This document shows, piece after piece, positions 28,662 through 37,589 of a stretch of DNA of 64,000 bases. The notes under the pieces were generated by a model. It saw only the letters and a program-made list of their open reading frames with translations, was not told the DNA's origin and made no database searches. This DNA is from Rhizobacter sp. SG703. GTDB taxonomy: Bacteria > Pseudomonadota > Gammaproteobacteria > Burkholderiales > Burkholderiaceae_C. Position numbers and translations under genes: made by a program. The stretch is from contig NZ_JAAZQK010000005.1 in the NCBI RefSeq assembly GCF_012275445.1, positions 248,001 through 312,000 of the forward strand. Direction: 5' to 3'. Positions within the stretch are counted from its first letter, which is position 1, and each line of letters opens with the position of its first letter.

Positions 28662-30218
28662 ATGGACACGATGAAGACCCCGCGCCGCACGCTGACCTCG
28701 GTGCTGATCGCCTCGCTGCTGCTGGCCGCCTGCGCCGGCAGCCTGGACGGCAATGTCGCGCAAGCCGCCGAACCCTGGCCGCCGGTCTGGCAGGACGCCG
28801 CACTGCCGCTCGACGACGCGCCGCCCGCCTTCACGCCGCCGTCCGCGACCAGCTGCCACCGCCTGCCGGCGATGCGCGAAGTGCCCGGCGGTGCCGGCCA
28901 ATCCGGCAACCGGCACCTGGGCCGCGCCGAACGCCTCGAGCGCGATGCGATGAAGAGCGATTCGAGGGCTGAAGCGAAGGCCGCGCCGGAGCGGCGCGAC
29001 GCGCCGGCGATGGCGGCCGGTTCGGTGGCCGATGCGCTGCGCGAGCGGGCGCCGGCCGCGGTCGCACCCGCTGCACGGCCCTCCGGGGACGCGAGCACGT
29101 CGTTCGCGCCGGAGCCCTGGCCGGCCCCGCCCGCACCGCAACCGACGATGCCGCGTCCGGCGCGCGAGACCGTCACCGCCGGCATGGTCGACGACAACGC
29201 CGACTTCGGCGAGTACCTCGCGTACCGGCAGCGCAACGCCGGCCTGCCGGTGCGCGAGCGCGACATCAGCGAGCGTTACCTGCTCGAGGTGACCGATGCG
29301 CAGGGCGATCCGGTGCACGACGCCGAGGTCGCGGTCCAGCGCGCCGGCGTCGCGCAGCCGCTGATGTGGGCGCGGACCGACACCGCCGGCCGCGTGTGGC
29401 TGCACCCCCGGGCCTTCCTTCCCCGCGACGGCCAGGGCGGGCAGGGCGACCGGGTGCTCGGTATCGCGGTGCGCAAGAACGGCGTGCTCGGCCGCGCCCA
29501 GCTGCAACGCGGCCAGGCCAGCGCGGTGCAGGTGCGGCTCGGCCAGCCGGTGGCCGCGCAGCGTCCGCGGCTCGACCTGGTCTTCATGGTCGACGCGACC
29601 GGCTCGATGGGCGACGAGATCGCGAAGCTGAAGCACTCGATGCACGCGATGGCGCAGCAGATCGCGCAGCTGCCGCTGCAGCCCGACGTCTGCTGGGGAC
29701 TGGTGGCCTACCGCGACCGCGGCGATGCGTTCCTGACGCGCACGCAGGACTTCACCGACGACCTGCGCGGCTTCCAGCAGGTGCTCGGCCAGCTGCAGGC
29801 GGATGGCGGCGGCGACACGCCGGAGGCGCTGAACGAAGCGCTGCACGAGGTGGTGCACGGCCTGAGCTGGCGGCGCGACGCGGCCCGCATGGTGGTGCTG
29901 GTGGCCGACGCGCCGCCGCACCTGGACTACGGCGGCCCGCAGTACGACACCGACATGCAGGCCGCGCTCGCAAAGGGCATCAAGCTGTTCGCGGTCGGTG
30001 CGAGCGGGCTCGATCCGGTCGGCGAGTACATCTACCGGCAGATCGCGCAGTACACCGCCGGGCGCTTCGTGTTCCTGACCTACCGCGACGGCGCCGACCC
30101 GGCCAGCGGACCCGGCACGCAGACGACGCACGACGTGAAGCAGTACTCGGTGCAGACGCTGGACCGGCTGGTCGTGAAGCTGGTGGGGGATGAGCTGGCG
30201 AAGCTGAAGCGTACTTGA
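28662..30218 (+). CDS. VWA-domain lipoprotein
   Basis: A 518-residue envelope protein. The lipoprotein signal ends LIASLLLAAC with Cys24. A low-complexity Ala/Pro/Arg region (about 60-165) is followed by a conserved segment (VDDNADFGEYLAYRQRN, RYLLEVTDAQGDPVHDAEV) resembling an Ig/CarboxypepD-like domain. From about 305 comes a von Willebrand type A domain with the metal-binding DATGSMGDE (Asp311) and the second-site GDTPEALNEAL. It is transcribed away from the ECF sigma operon and appears to share its promoter type, so it is probably the main target of that envelope-stress-like system. The VWA domain suggests protein or metal-dependent ligand binding outside the cytoplasm. Confidence 0.88.
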   Translation: MDTMKTPRRTLTSVLIASLLLAACAGSLDGNVAQAAEPWPPVWQDAALPLDDAPPAFTPPSATSCHRLPAMREVPGGAGQSGNRHLGRAERLERDAMKSDSRAEAKAAPERRDAPAMAAGSVADALRERAPAAVAPAARPSGDASTSFAPEPWPAPPAPQPTMPRPARETVTAGMVDDNADFGEYLAYRQRNAGLPVRERDISERYLLEVTDAQGDPVHDAEVAVQRAGVAQPLMWARTDTAGRVWLHPRAFLPRDGQGGQGDRVLGIAVRKNGVLGRAQLQRGQASAVQVRLGQPVAAQRPRLDLVFMVDATGSMGDEIAKLKHSMHAMAQQIAQLPLQPDVCWGLVAYRDRGDAFLTRTQDFTDDLRGFQQVLGQLQADGGGDTPEALNEALHEVVHGLSWRRDAARMVVLVADAPPHLDYGGPQYDTDMQAALAKGIKLFAVGASGLDPVGEYIYRQIAQYTAGRFVFLTYRDGADPASGPGTQTTHDVKQYSVQTLDRLVVKLVGDELAKLKRT

Positions 30219-30242
30219 CAATATGTGCACATGATGTAAAGT
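30215..30242 (+). promoter_or_regulatory. Sigma-70-like promoter of the TetR gene
   Basis: TTGACA (30215-30220) overlaps the stop of the VWA gene; after 16 bases comes TAAAGT (30237-30242) preceded by TGATG, resembling an extended -10. The spacer holds a TGTGCACA palindrome. Confidence 0.65.
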
Positions 30243-30266
30243 TGATGCAACCGATCAACTTGCATC
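30239..30266. promoter_or_regulatory. Overlapping inverted repeats, likely TetR operator
   Basis: AAGTTGAT (30239-30246) pairs with ATCAACTT (30254-30261), and GATGCAA (30244-30250) pairs with TTGCATC (30260-30266). The site overlaps the -10 and start region of the TetR promoter, as expected for autorepression. Confidence 0.65.
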
Positions 30267-30275
30267 GACTGCGTC

Positions 30276-30884
30276 ATGCCCCCCGAGACCCTTGAGCCGA
30301 CCAGCGCGCGCCGCGAAGCCCTGCTGCAGGCCGCGGCCGGCGTCTTCCTGCGCTACGGCTACCGCAAGACCTCGATGGACGACCTGGCGCGCGCCGCCGA
30401 CCTGTCGCGCCAGGGCCTGTACCTGCACTTCGCCAACAAGGAGGCGCTGTTCAAGGAGGTGGTCGTGCAGCTGATCGGCCAGAGCCGCGCCACGATGCGC
30501 GCGGCGCTGGCGCGCGACGAGCTGCCGATCGAGGAGCGGCTGCTCGTCGCCTTCATGGCGCTGAAGTCGCAGGCCGACGGTACCGAGCTGCCGCAGGAGC
30601 ACCTGGCCGAGCTGTTCGCGACGGCCACCCAACTGGTCGGCCCGGTGCTCGACGAGCTGGAGCAGGCGATGGTCGCCGACCTGTCGCGCGCGTTGACGTC
30701 GAGCGGTGTCGCCGCCTCCTGGAAAGACGCCGGTGTCAGCGCGAAGGACCTGGCGCTGCACCTGTCCGCCGCATCGCACGGCATCAAGCACCACGCCCGC
30801 AGCACCGCCGAGTACCGCGAGCGGATGCGCGTCGCGATCCGGCTGGTGTGCCGCGTACCCGTCGCCGCGCCGGCGCGCCGCTGA
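30276..30884 (+). CDS. TetR/AcrR-family transcriptional regulator
   Basis: A 202-residue repressor. Residues ~12-58 form the TetR helix-turn-helix (REALLQAAAGVFLRYGYRKTSMDDLARAADLSRQGLYLHFANKEALF). The C-terminal ligand-binding half is divergent (ending in a basic PVAAPARR tail) and the ligand cannot be predicted. The promoter upstream carries two overlapping inverted repeats across the -10/start region, consistent with autoregulation. The MBL-fold gene starts 37 bases downstream on the same strand and is the obvious co-regulated target. Confidence 0.93.
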   Translation: MPPETLEPTSARREALLQAAAGVFLRYGYRKTSMDDLARAADLSRQGLYLHFANKEALFKEVVVQLIGQSRATMRAALARDELPIEERLLVAFMALKSQADGTELPQEHLAELFATATQLVGPVLDELEQAMVADLSRALTSSGVAASWKDAGVSAKDLALHLSAASHGIKHHARSTAEYRERMRVAIRLVCRVPVAAPARR

Positions 30885-30921
30885 GCGCCCACGCTGTTTC
30901 CTTCACCGGAGTGATCCCGTC

Positions 30922-31953
30922 ATGAGTTCCGCCACCCTCTGCCCCCGCCGCACCGCAGCGGCCGACCACACGACGTCGCCGCAGCACCGCGACGGCAAGT
31001 TCCGCAACGTCGTGCCCCGGCAATCGCCCGGCTTCCTGAAGACGCTCGGCATCGCCTGGCGCGTGCTGACGAGCAAGCCCGACACCACGGTGCCGCGCGC
31101 GCCGATCCCGGTGCAGGCGCTCAGCGCCGCGGCGCTCGCCGACGCGCCCGATGCCAGCCTGTTCCGGCTCGGCCATTCGACGCTGCTGCTGAAGCTGGCC
31201 GGCGAGTTCTGGCTCACCGACCCGGTGTTCTCCGAGCGCGCGTCGCCGGTGCAGTGGGCCGGCCCGAAGCGCTTCCATGCGCCGCCGATCGACATCGACG
31301 GGCTGCCGCCGATCAAGGGCGTGATCCTGTCGCACGACCACTTCGACCACCTCGACCACGACGCGATCCTGCAGCTCGCGCCGAAGGTGGAGGTGTTCGT
31401 CACGCCGCTGGGCGTCGGCGACCGGCTGACCGCCTGGGGCATCGATGCCGCGAAGGTGCGCCAGCTCGACTGGTGGCAGCAGACCAGCGTGCACGGTGTG
31501 CAACTCGTCGCCACGCCGGCGCAGCATTTCTCGGGCCGCAGCCTGCGCGACGGCGACAGCACGCTGTGGGCCTCGTGGGTGATCGTCGCCGGCGACCTGC
31601 GCCTGTTCTTCAGCGGCGACACCGGCTACCACGCCGACTTCAAGACCATCGGCGACCGCTTCGGTCCGTTCGACGTGACGCTGCTGGAGACCGGTGCCTA
31701 TGACCAGCAGTGGCCCGAGGTGCACATGCAGCCCGAAGAGACGCTGCAGGCCCACCTCGACCTGCGCGGGCGCTGGCTGATGCCGGTGCACAACGGCACC
31801 TTCGACCTTGCGATGCACCCGTGGCACGAGCCGTTCGACCGCATCCTCGACCTGGCCGCGGCGCACGGCGTGCGGCTGGCCACGCCGGAGATGGGCGAGC
31901 GGCTGTCGCTGGACGCGCCGCACCCCGGCCAGCGCTGGTGGACCGCGGTGTGA
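30922..31953 (+). CDS. MBL-fold metal-dependent hydrolase (UlaG/NAPE-PLD-like)
   Basis: A 343-residue metallo-beta-lactamase-fold enzyme. The metal-binding motif HxHxDH is visible as SHDHFDHLDHD, with further ligands in TPAQHFSGR, FFSGDTGYH and MPVHNGTFD near the C terminus. The pattern FRLGHSTLLLKLAGEFWLTDPVF at the start of the domain and the AGPKRFHAPP motif are typical of the lactamase_B_2 group that includes UlaG and NAPE-phospholipase D relatives. No signal peptide. ATG 30922 follows GGAGTGATCC. Likely in one transcript with the TetR gene. Substrate (phosphodiester or lactone) is not known. Confidence 0.9.
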   Translation: MSSATLCPRRTAAADHTTSPQHRDGKFRNVVPRQSPGFLKTLGIAWRVLTSKPDTTVPRAPIPVQALSAAALADAPDASLFRLGHSTLLLKLAGEFWLTDPVFSERASPVQWAGPKRFHAPPIDIDGLPPIKGVILSHDHFDHLDHDAILQLAPKVEVFVTPLGVGDRLTAWGIDAAKVRQLDWWQQTSVHGVQLVATPAQHFSGRSLRDGDSTLWASWVIVAGDLRLFFSGDTGYHADFKTIGDRFGPFDVTLLETGAYDQQWPEVHMQPEETLQAHLDLRGRWLMPVHNGTFDLAMHPWHEPFDRILDLAAAHGVRLATPEMGERLSLDAPHPGQRWWTAV

Positions 31954-32006
31954 GGTCGTCGGCCGGCGCGGTGCCGCGCGCGCGACGAGCGGGGTAGCAT
32001 CCGCGG

Positions 32007-32393
32007 ATGCGACGATCTGCCCTTCTGTCCGCTGCATCCGCCACCCTGCTGACCGCCTGCGGCGGCGGCTTCTATGTCGAATGGAGCGACGGCTTCGACA
32101 GCGACGGCCCGCCGAGCGTGCAGCTCGTCGCGTCGTCGACCTCGGTGCAGGCCGGCGGCTCGGTGCAGCTGTCGGCCGCGGCCAGCGACCAGAGCGGCAT
32201 CGACGAGGTGCGCTTCTACCGCCTCGACGGCAGCCGCGCGGTGCTGCTGGGCGGCGACAGTTTCCCGCCGTACGAATGGACGCTGACCGGCCCGACCGAC
32301 GGCCGCAGCACGGTGCGCGTCTATGCGCGGGCGGTCGACAACCATGGCCATGCCGCCGACAGCAGCGTGCTGAGCCTGGACGTGACGCCCTGA
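32007..32393 (+). CDS. Small lipoprotein with an Ig-like domain
   Basis: A 128-residue lipoprotein: the signal ends in ATLLTAC with Cys18 and continues GGGFYVEWSDGFD. From about residue 36 there is one bacterial Ig-like domain (VQLVASSTSVQAGGSVQLSA..., GIDEVRFYRLDG..., VRVYARAVDNHGHAADSSVL). Its stop overlaps the MipA/OmpV start by one base (TGATG), so the two envelope proteins are made together. Role unknown, perhaps a surface or assembly partner of the barrel. Confidence 0.8.
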   Translation: MRRSALLSAASATLLTACGGGFYVEWSDGFDSDGPPSVQLVASSTSVQAGGSVQLSAAASDQSGIDEVRFYRLDGSRAVLLGGDSFPPYEWTLTGPTDGRSTVRVYARAVDNHGHAADSSVLSLDVTP

Positions 32394-33247
32394 TGCGCCG
32401 GCTGTCGCGGGTCCTCTCCATCCTCCTGATCCTGGCCGCCTCGTTCGCTCACGCGCAGCAGGCCGATGCGCCGCCCGCGAAGGTCGAGGCCACGCCGAGC
32501 GGCAAGCCGCTGTGGGAGATCGGCGTCGGCGGCGTCGCGGTCAACGGCCCCGACTACCCGGCGGCCGGCACGCGCCATTCGCGCGTCGCGCCGGTGCCGA
32601 TCTTCGTGTACCGCGGCGAGCGCCTGCGCGTCGACGAAGACGGCGTGCGCAGCCGGCTGTTCGCCGGCGGGCGGCTCGAACTCGACCTGTCCGGCGCGGC
32701 CGCCTTCAATGCACGCGACAACGACGCGCGGCGCGGCATGCCCGGCCTCGACTACCTGTTCGAACTGGGCCCGCAGCTGCGCTGGCGCCTGCCGCTGGAC
32801 GACGGGCAGCAGGTCAGCGCCCACCTGAAGGCACGCGCGGTGTTCTCGACCGACGGCCGCCGCATCGACCGCCATGGCAGCGTCGTCGAACCCGAGCTGC
32901 GCTGGCAGCGACGCGGTTGGCCCGACAGCGAGAGCCAGGTGCAGCTCAGCGTCGTCAGCACCTGGGCCAGCGAAGCGCTGCACGACTACTTCTACCAGGT
33001 GGATCCACGCTACGCGACCGCACAGAGGCCGAGCTACGACGCGACGGCCGGCTACTTCGGCAGCGGCCTGCGTGCGTGGTGGTCACGGCGCATCGCAACC
33101 GACACCGTGCTGAGCCTCGGGGCTTCGCTGAACCAGCACGGCGGCGCAGCCAATCGCGCGAGCCCGCTTTTCGAGCGCAGCAGCACCGCGAGCTTCGCGG
33201 CGGCGCTGATCTGGACGCCGTGGCACAGCGAGCAGCGCGTGCCCTGA
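32393..33247 (+). CDS. MipA/OmpV-family outer-membrane protein
   Basis: A 284-residue outer-membrane beta-barrel. The signal peptide is cut after SFAHA (about residue 21). LWEIGVGGVAVNGPDYPAAG and the VAPVPIFVYRGERLRVDEDGVRSRLF block match the MipA/OmpV family (PF06629), as do the regularly alternating strands up to AALIWTPW. Family members act as murein-synthesis scaffolds or as adhesins/porins; which applies here is open. It ends face to face, with no gap, against the minus-strand gene that follows. Confidence 0.88.
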   Translation: MRRLSRVLSILLILAASFAHAQQADAPPAKVEATPSGKPLWEIGVGGVAVNGPDYPAAGTRHSRVAPVPIFVYRGERLRVDEDGVRSRLFAGGRLELDLSGAAAFNARDNDARRGMPGLDYLFELGPQLRWRLPLDDGQQVSAHLKARAVFSTDGRRIDRHGSVVEPELRWQRRGWPDSESQVQLSVVSTWASEALHDYFYQVDPRYATAQRPSYDATAGYFGSGLRAWWSRRIATDTVLSLGASLNQHGGAANRASPLFERSSTASFAAALIWTPWHSEQRVP

Positions 33248-33673
33248 TCAGAACTCCAGCATCAGGTGCAGCACGTGCGAGCCGATGCGTTTTTCGACGC
33301 GCGGAATGAACGCGATGCGCGCCGTCACGCCTTGCACGGTGAACAGCGACACCGTCGGCACGAACAGCGGCTGCACCGCATGGTCGTAGCCGGTCACGCC
33401 GCCCATCGTCACGCCGAAGCGGCCGTGCTCCAGCGTGTAGCCGGCGTAGACGCTGTTGCGGCGCAGCGAGTTGTGATAGGCGCCGATCGTCCAGTTGTCG
33501 TCGCTGCGGTAGTAGGCACCGGGGTTCGAGTTGTTGTAGCGCTTCGCCGGGATGTGCTTGCTCGCGATGTGCAGGCCCCAGCTCTCGGCCGATGCCGCGG
33601 GAGTGAATGCCGCCACGGCCAGGCCGACCAGGGCGCAAAGGCGTGCAGCGTTGGAGAGGCGGGGCAGGAACAT
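33248..33673 (-). CDS. Small exported beta-rich protein
   Basis: A 141-residue exported protein with a signal peptide cleaved after ASA (about residue 29). The mature part has short alternating strands with aromatic residues and a striking motif KHIPAKRYNNSNPGAYYR followed by GAYHNSLRRNSVYAGYTLEHGRFGVTMG, which resembles small barrel proteins seen in bacteria and phages with a conserved Asn-x2-Asn-Pro-Gly. It ends in LHLMLEF, a terminal Phe as in outer-membrane barrels. Function unknown. The start at ATG 33673 directly precedes the signal. Confidence 0.72.
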   Translation of the reverse strand: MFLPRLSNAARLCALVGLAVAAFTPAASAESWGLHIASKHIPAKRYNNSNPGAYYRSDDNWTIGAYHNSLRRNSVYAGYTLEHGRFGVTMGGVTGYDHAVQPLFVPTVSLFTVQGVTARIAFIPRVEKRIGSHVLHLMLEF

Positions 33674-33947
33674 GGGCGGCTTTCGAACAGGTCTGTCTGT
33701 GCTCCTTCTTTTCGACGCCACCGCGTTCGCACGAAGCCATCGTTTCGGACCCTGACGGCTGTCTGCGCACAAGAACACGGCATTTGTTGACGTTCGTGCC
33801 GGTGGTTACAGCTGGGTTTCACCGGGCTGACACGGTCTGTCAGGCGTCCCCCTAGATCGCCGGTCAGGCGGCGGCTGACAAGCCTCGAGAGCGGTCCTAC
33901 AGTCGCGCCGAGGCCGCCACGCGAACGGCCCGCAAGGGACACGGCCC

Positions 33948-36900
33948 ATGAAGCCCGACGACGCACCGACATCCGCCACTTCAACTCCATCGACGCTGCC
34001 CGACGACTGGCAGGCGCTGCACCAGGCCGAGCGGCTTGCGCTGCAGGCGCGGCGCCGCAGCGCGCTCGGCCTGGCCGACGACGCCGACCACCCGGCGCTT
34101 GCGCTGCCCACCGTCGGCCTCGCGCTGTCCGGCGGCGGCGTGCGCAGCGCGACCTTCGCGCTCGGGCTGCTGCGCGGTCTCGCGCAGAACCGTGGGCAAC
34201 AGCACGGCCAGCCGAACAGCGAACGCCCCGACCCGGCCGACCGCTCGCTGGTGGCCGACGGCATGCTGGGCCGCGTCGACTACCTGTCGACCGTCTCCGG
34301 CGGCGGCTACACCGGCGCGATGTTCGGCCGGCTCGTGCAGGCGTTCGGGCTGCCGCAGGCGCAGGCGCTGCTCGCGCGCAGCGATTCACCGGTGCTGCAA
34401 TGGCTGCGCCGCAACGGCCGCTACCTGTCGCCGGCCGGCTCGCGCGACATCGGCATCGCGGTCGTCACCTACCTGCGCGCCTGGCTTGCGATCCACACCG
34501 AATTCATGTTCGCCTGCATGCTGCTCGGCCTGCTGGTGATCGCGCCGCATCTGGCGCAGCACAGCACGCAGCTGCTCGACCCGCAGGGCTGGGAGCGCTG
34601 GTTCACGCCCTGGTGGCCGGTCGCGCTGTCGCTGTGGGCCGCGACAGCGCCCGGGCTGGTGGCCGGCTACTGGGCGGCGCGCGACAGCCACGACCCCAAT
34701 GCGCGCGCGGTCGGCCCGGGCTGGCGCGACATGGTGTTCGTCGCCGCGATGGCCATCGCGGCCTGGCTGCTGCTGCGCGCGCTGCGCAGCGGCGACACGG
34801 TGAACCCGGTGCACGACGCGCTCGACTGGGCCACCGCCGCGTTGCTCGCGCTGCTGTCCATCGTGGTCGGCCAGCTGTTCGTGCAGGCGCGGCTGGCGCT
34901 CGGCCGCGAGCCGCATGCGCTGGCGGTCGCGCGGCTGCGCAACCAGCTGACGCGCTGGCTGAAGGCGGCCACGCTGGTGGTCGTCGCGATCGGCGGAATG
35001 GGCGCGCTCGATCGCGCGAGCTGGTGGGTGCTGGAAGAACTGCAATCGGGCAACCAGTGGCTGTGGGGCGGCGTCGGCTTCGGCGGCCTGGTGGTGCTGG
35101 TGCTGCGCCGGCTCGCGCAGCCGCTGCAGCAGATGGCGGCCGAGGCCGGCGCCCGCGCGCGCGGCTGGTTGCCGCGGCTGATGGACGTCGGCTCGCTGGT
35201 CGGCCTGCTCGCGCTGGTGACGGCCTGGCTGGTGGTGCTGCAATGGTTCGTGTTCGCGCCCGACACCTTCAGCGCGCTGCGCGAGGTACCGGCCTGGATG
35301 CGCGCGCTGCTGGTCGGTGGGCTGTGGCTGGGCTGGATCGTGCTCACCGCCGGCAATGCGCAGATGGCGAACACCTCGTCGCTGCACAGCTTCTACCGGG
35401 CGCGGCTGACGCGGGCCTACCTGGCGGTCGGCAACCCGCGGCGCGGGCTGGCCGGCGGGCCGCTGCCGCGCGGCGACGGCACCCGCCAGGCCACCCACGA
35501 CGTCACCAGCGTCGTCGACGGCGACGACAGCGCGCTCGACAGCTACCGCCCCGAAACGCGCGGCGGCCCGATCCACCTGGTCGGCACCTGCCTGAACCAG
35601 ACGCGCGACGACCAGAGCGGCCTCTACAACGCCGACCGCAAGGGCACCGCGGTGACGGCGACCTGGCGCGGGCTGGAGATCGGCCCGGCCGAGTTCGTCG
35701 CGCTGCAGCCGGGCGACGACACCGGCACGCTGGGCCGCTGGATCGCGGTGTCCGGCGCGGCGGCCTCGCCAGGGGCCGGCTCGTACACCTCGCGCGGGCT
35801 CGCGCTGCTGGTGTACTTCCTCGGCGTGCGGCTCGGCCACTGGGTGCGCGCGCCGCGCGAATCGGTGCAGCTGCGCTGGCTCAGCCGCCTCGCCTGGCGC
35901 TTCGCGCCGAAGCCGCTGATGCTGGCGAGCGAGGCCTCGGCCACCTTCTACGGCGTCGAGCGGCCGTGGTGGTACCTGTCGGACGGCGGGCACTTCGAGA
36001 ACAGCGGCATCTACCCGCTGCTGAAGCGCGAGACCGACTTCATGGTGCTGGCCGACGCCAGCTGCGACGGCGACTACAGCTTCGGCGACATCGAGAACCT
36101 GGTGCGCAAGGCGCGCATCGACTTCGGCGCCGAGATCGACTTCTACACCCGCGAAGAGGCCCAGCACCTGTTCAGCCTGGCCGGCAGCGACCTGACCGTG
36201 CTGTCGCCGGAGCAAATGGCCGACAACCATTCGAGCCGCGGCGTGCTGCTGGCGCGCGTGCGCTACCGCGAGCGCGTCGGCCCGCGCGGGCCGTGGCGGC
36301 CCGAGGCGACGCTGCTGGTGGTCAAGCCCAACCTGCACGACGCGCTCGACGTCGACCTGCTGGCGTATGCGCGCCAGCACGAGCGCTTTCCGCACGAATC
36401 GACCGGCGACCAGTCCTTCGACGAGGCGCAGTGGGAGAGCTACCACCGGCTCGGCGAAGACTTCGGCCGCGCGCTGCACGACACCTGGCTCGCGCAGCTG
36501 CCCGGCTGGCGCAGCCCGGCGCGGCACGGGCTGCGCGTGGCCGCGCGGCTGCGCAGCGCGGCCGACGACGCGGCGGCCGGCGCGAAGGCCGAGCCGCTGT
36601 GGCGCCGTGCCGCGAAGGCCACCGCGATCACGACGACGATCGGGGTTGGTGCCTCGGGCACGTTGCTGCTGTCGGTCTGGCAGGTGCAGGAGCAATTGCA
36701 GCGCAACCGCGTCGACCAGCAGACCGAGGCGCGCGCGCTGTTCACGGAGGTGTCGAAGGCCTTGCAGGACTTCAACGGCCGCTGCCCGAAGGTGGCCGAG
36801 CACGTGGTGACCCAGGCCTCGCTGCTGTTCGACCTGCGCGGCAGCCCGGCGATGCGCCCGCTGGAGCGTGCCGGCGTCGAGCGGCTGGCCGGCCGCATCG

Positions 36901-37583
36901 CCGACGAATGCCGCAAGGACGCCGACCCGAGCGCCGACTGCGTGGCCGCCAGCCAGCGGCTGCGCAATGACCTGTGCGCGGTGGTGCAGAAGCCGCCGAC
37001 CGAGAACACCGCATTCAGCTACTGGCACCCTGGCACCTCGCCCGACGAGCAGGCGGTGGCGGCGCGCCGCATCTGGCTCGCGCTGACCGGCCGCGCATCG
37101 CAGCTGGCGAGCGCGGCGCAGGGGAACCTGCCGGTGCCGCCGCCGCCGTCGGCGCCGCAGGCCGATTCGCCGCAGCGGGCGAGCCTGGGCGCCTGCCGCC
37201 AGGGCGACGAACGCAGCACGCTGTACATCGAGATCTACGACGAGGCCTCGCGCGAGGCGGCCAGCGCGCTGCGCCAGGCGATCCAGCAAGAGGCCGACGT
37301 GCTGGTGCAGGTGGCGCCGATCGACAACGCGGCGCGCAATGCCGAGCTGCGCCAGCAGCGCCGCCCGGTGCCGTGGCCGGTGCCGACCTTCGTGCTGCAC
37401 GACCCGGCCAGCCGCGAATGCGCGCTCGCGCTGTCGCGCTTCATCGGCGAACCGTGGGTCACGCCGACGCGCATCGACGGCGTGTGGATCCGCGAGCGGC
37501 GGCGCTCGGCGGTGCCGCGCCCCGGCGTGATCGAGCTGTGGTTGCCGCCGGTGCTGGTGGCCGGCCAGTCGGCCGAGCCCTGA
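33948..37583 (+). CDS. Giant membrane-embedded patatin-like phospholipase
   Basis: A 1211-residue protein. The patatin catalytic parts are split along the chain: the oxyanion loop SGGGVRSATFALG near residue 60, the nucleophile Ser117 in STVSGGGYTG, and the catalytic Asp679 in YLSDGGHFENSG. Between Ser and Asp is a ~300-residue insert with about seven membrane helices (residues ~185-480) not found in ordinary patatins. A C-terminal part (from ~890) has another membrane helix (AITTTIGVGASGTLLLSVW), a coiled segment and a terminal domain of unknown type. Predicted lipid acyl hydrolase at the inner membrane. It converges with the CPBP gene, 6 bases apart. Confidence 0.87.
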   Translation: MKPDDAPTSATSTPSTLPDDWQALHQAERLALQARRRSALGLADDADHPALALPTVGLALSGGGVRSATFALGLLRGLAQNRGQQHGQPNSERPDPADRSLVADGMLGRVDYLSTVSGGGYTGAMFGRLVQAFGLPQAQALLARSDSPVLQWLRRNGRYLSPAGSRDIGIAVVTYLRAWLAIHTEFMFACMLLGLLVIAPHLAQHSTQLLDPQGWERWFTPWWPVALSLWAATAPGLVAGYWAARDSHDPNARAVGPGWRDMVFVAAMAIAAWLLLRALRSGDTVNPVHDALDWATAALLALLSIVVGQLFVQARLALGREPHALAVARLRNQLTRWLKAATLVVVAIGGMGALDRASWWVLEELQSGNQWLWGGVGFGGLVVLVLRRLAQPLQQMAAEAGARARGWLPRLMDVGSLVGLLALVTAWLVVLQWFVFAPDTFSALREVPAWMRALLVGGLWLGWIVLTAGNAQMANTSSLHSFYRARLTRAYLAVGNPRRGLAGGPLPRGDGTRQATHDVTSVVDGDDSALDSYRPETRGGPIHLVGTCLNQTRDDQSGLYNADRKGTAVTATWRGLEIGPAEFVALQPGDDTGTLGRWIAVSGAAASPGAGSYTSRGLALLVYFLGVRLGHWVRAPRESVQLRWLSRLAWRFAPKPLMLASEASATFYGVERPWWYLSDGGHFENSGIYPLLKRETDFMVLADASCDGDYSFGDIENLVRKARIDFGAEIDFYTREEAQHLFSLAGSDLTVLSPEQMADNHSSRGVLLARVRYRERVGPRGPWRPEATLLVVKPNLHDALDVDLLAYARQHERFPHESTGDQSFDEAQWESYHRLGEDFGRALHDTWLAQLPGWRSPARHGLRVAARLRSAADDAAAGAKAEPLWRRAAKATAITTTIGVGASGTLLLSVWQVQEQLQRNRVDQQTEARALFTEVSKALQDFNGRCPKVAEHVVTQASLLFDLRGSPAMRPLERAGVERLAGRIADECRKDADPSADCVAASQRLRNDLCAVVQKPPTENTAFSYWHPGTSPDEQAVAARRIWLALTGRASQLASAAQGNLPVPPPPSAPQADSPQRASLGACRQGDERSTLYIEIYDEASREAASALRQAIQQEADVLVQVAPIDNAARNAELRQQRRPVPWPVPTFVLHDPASRECALALSRFIGEPWVTPTRIDGVWIRERRRSAVPRPGVIELWLPPVLVAGQSAEP

Positions 37584-37589
37584 AGCGGC

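Noticed and set aside
34386-37400. Long minus-strand frame opposite the patatin gene
   Set aside because: Composition (Arg, Gln, Ala) and lack of motifs mark it as a shadow of the patatin gene, whose own catalytic motifs are intact.
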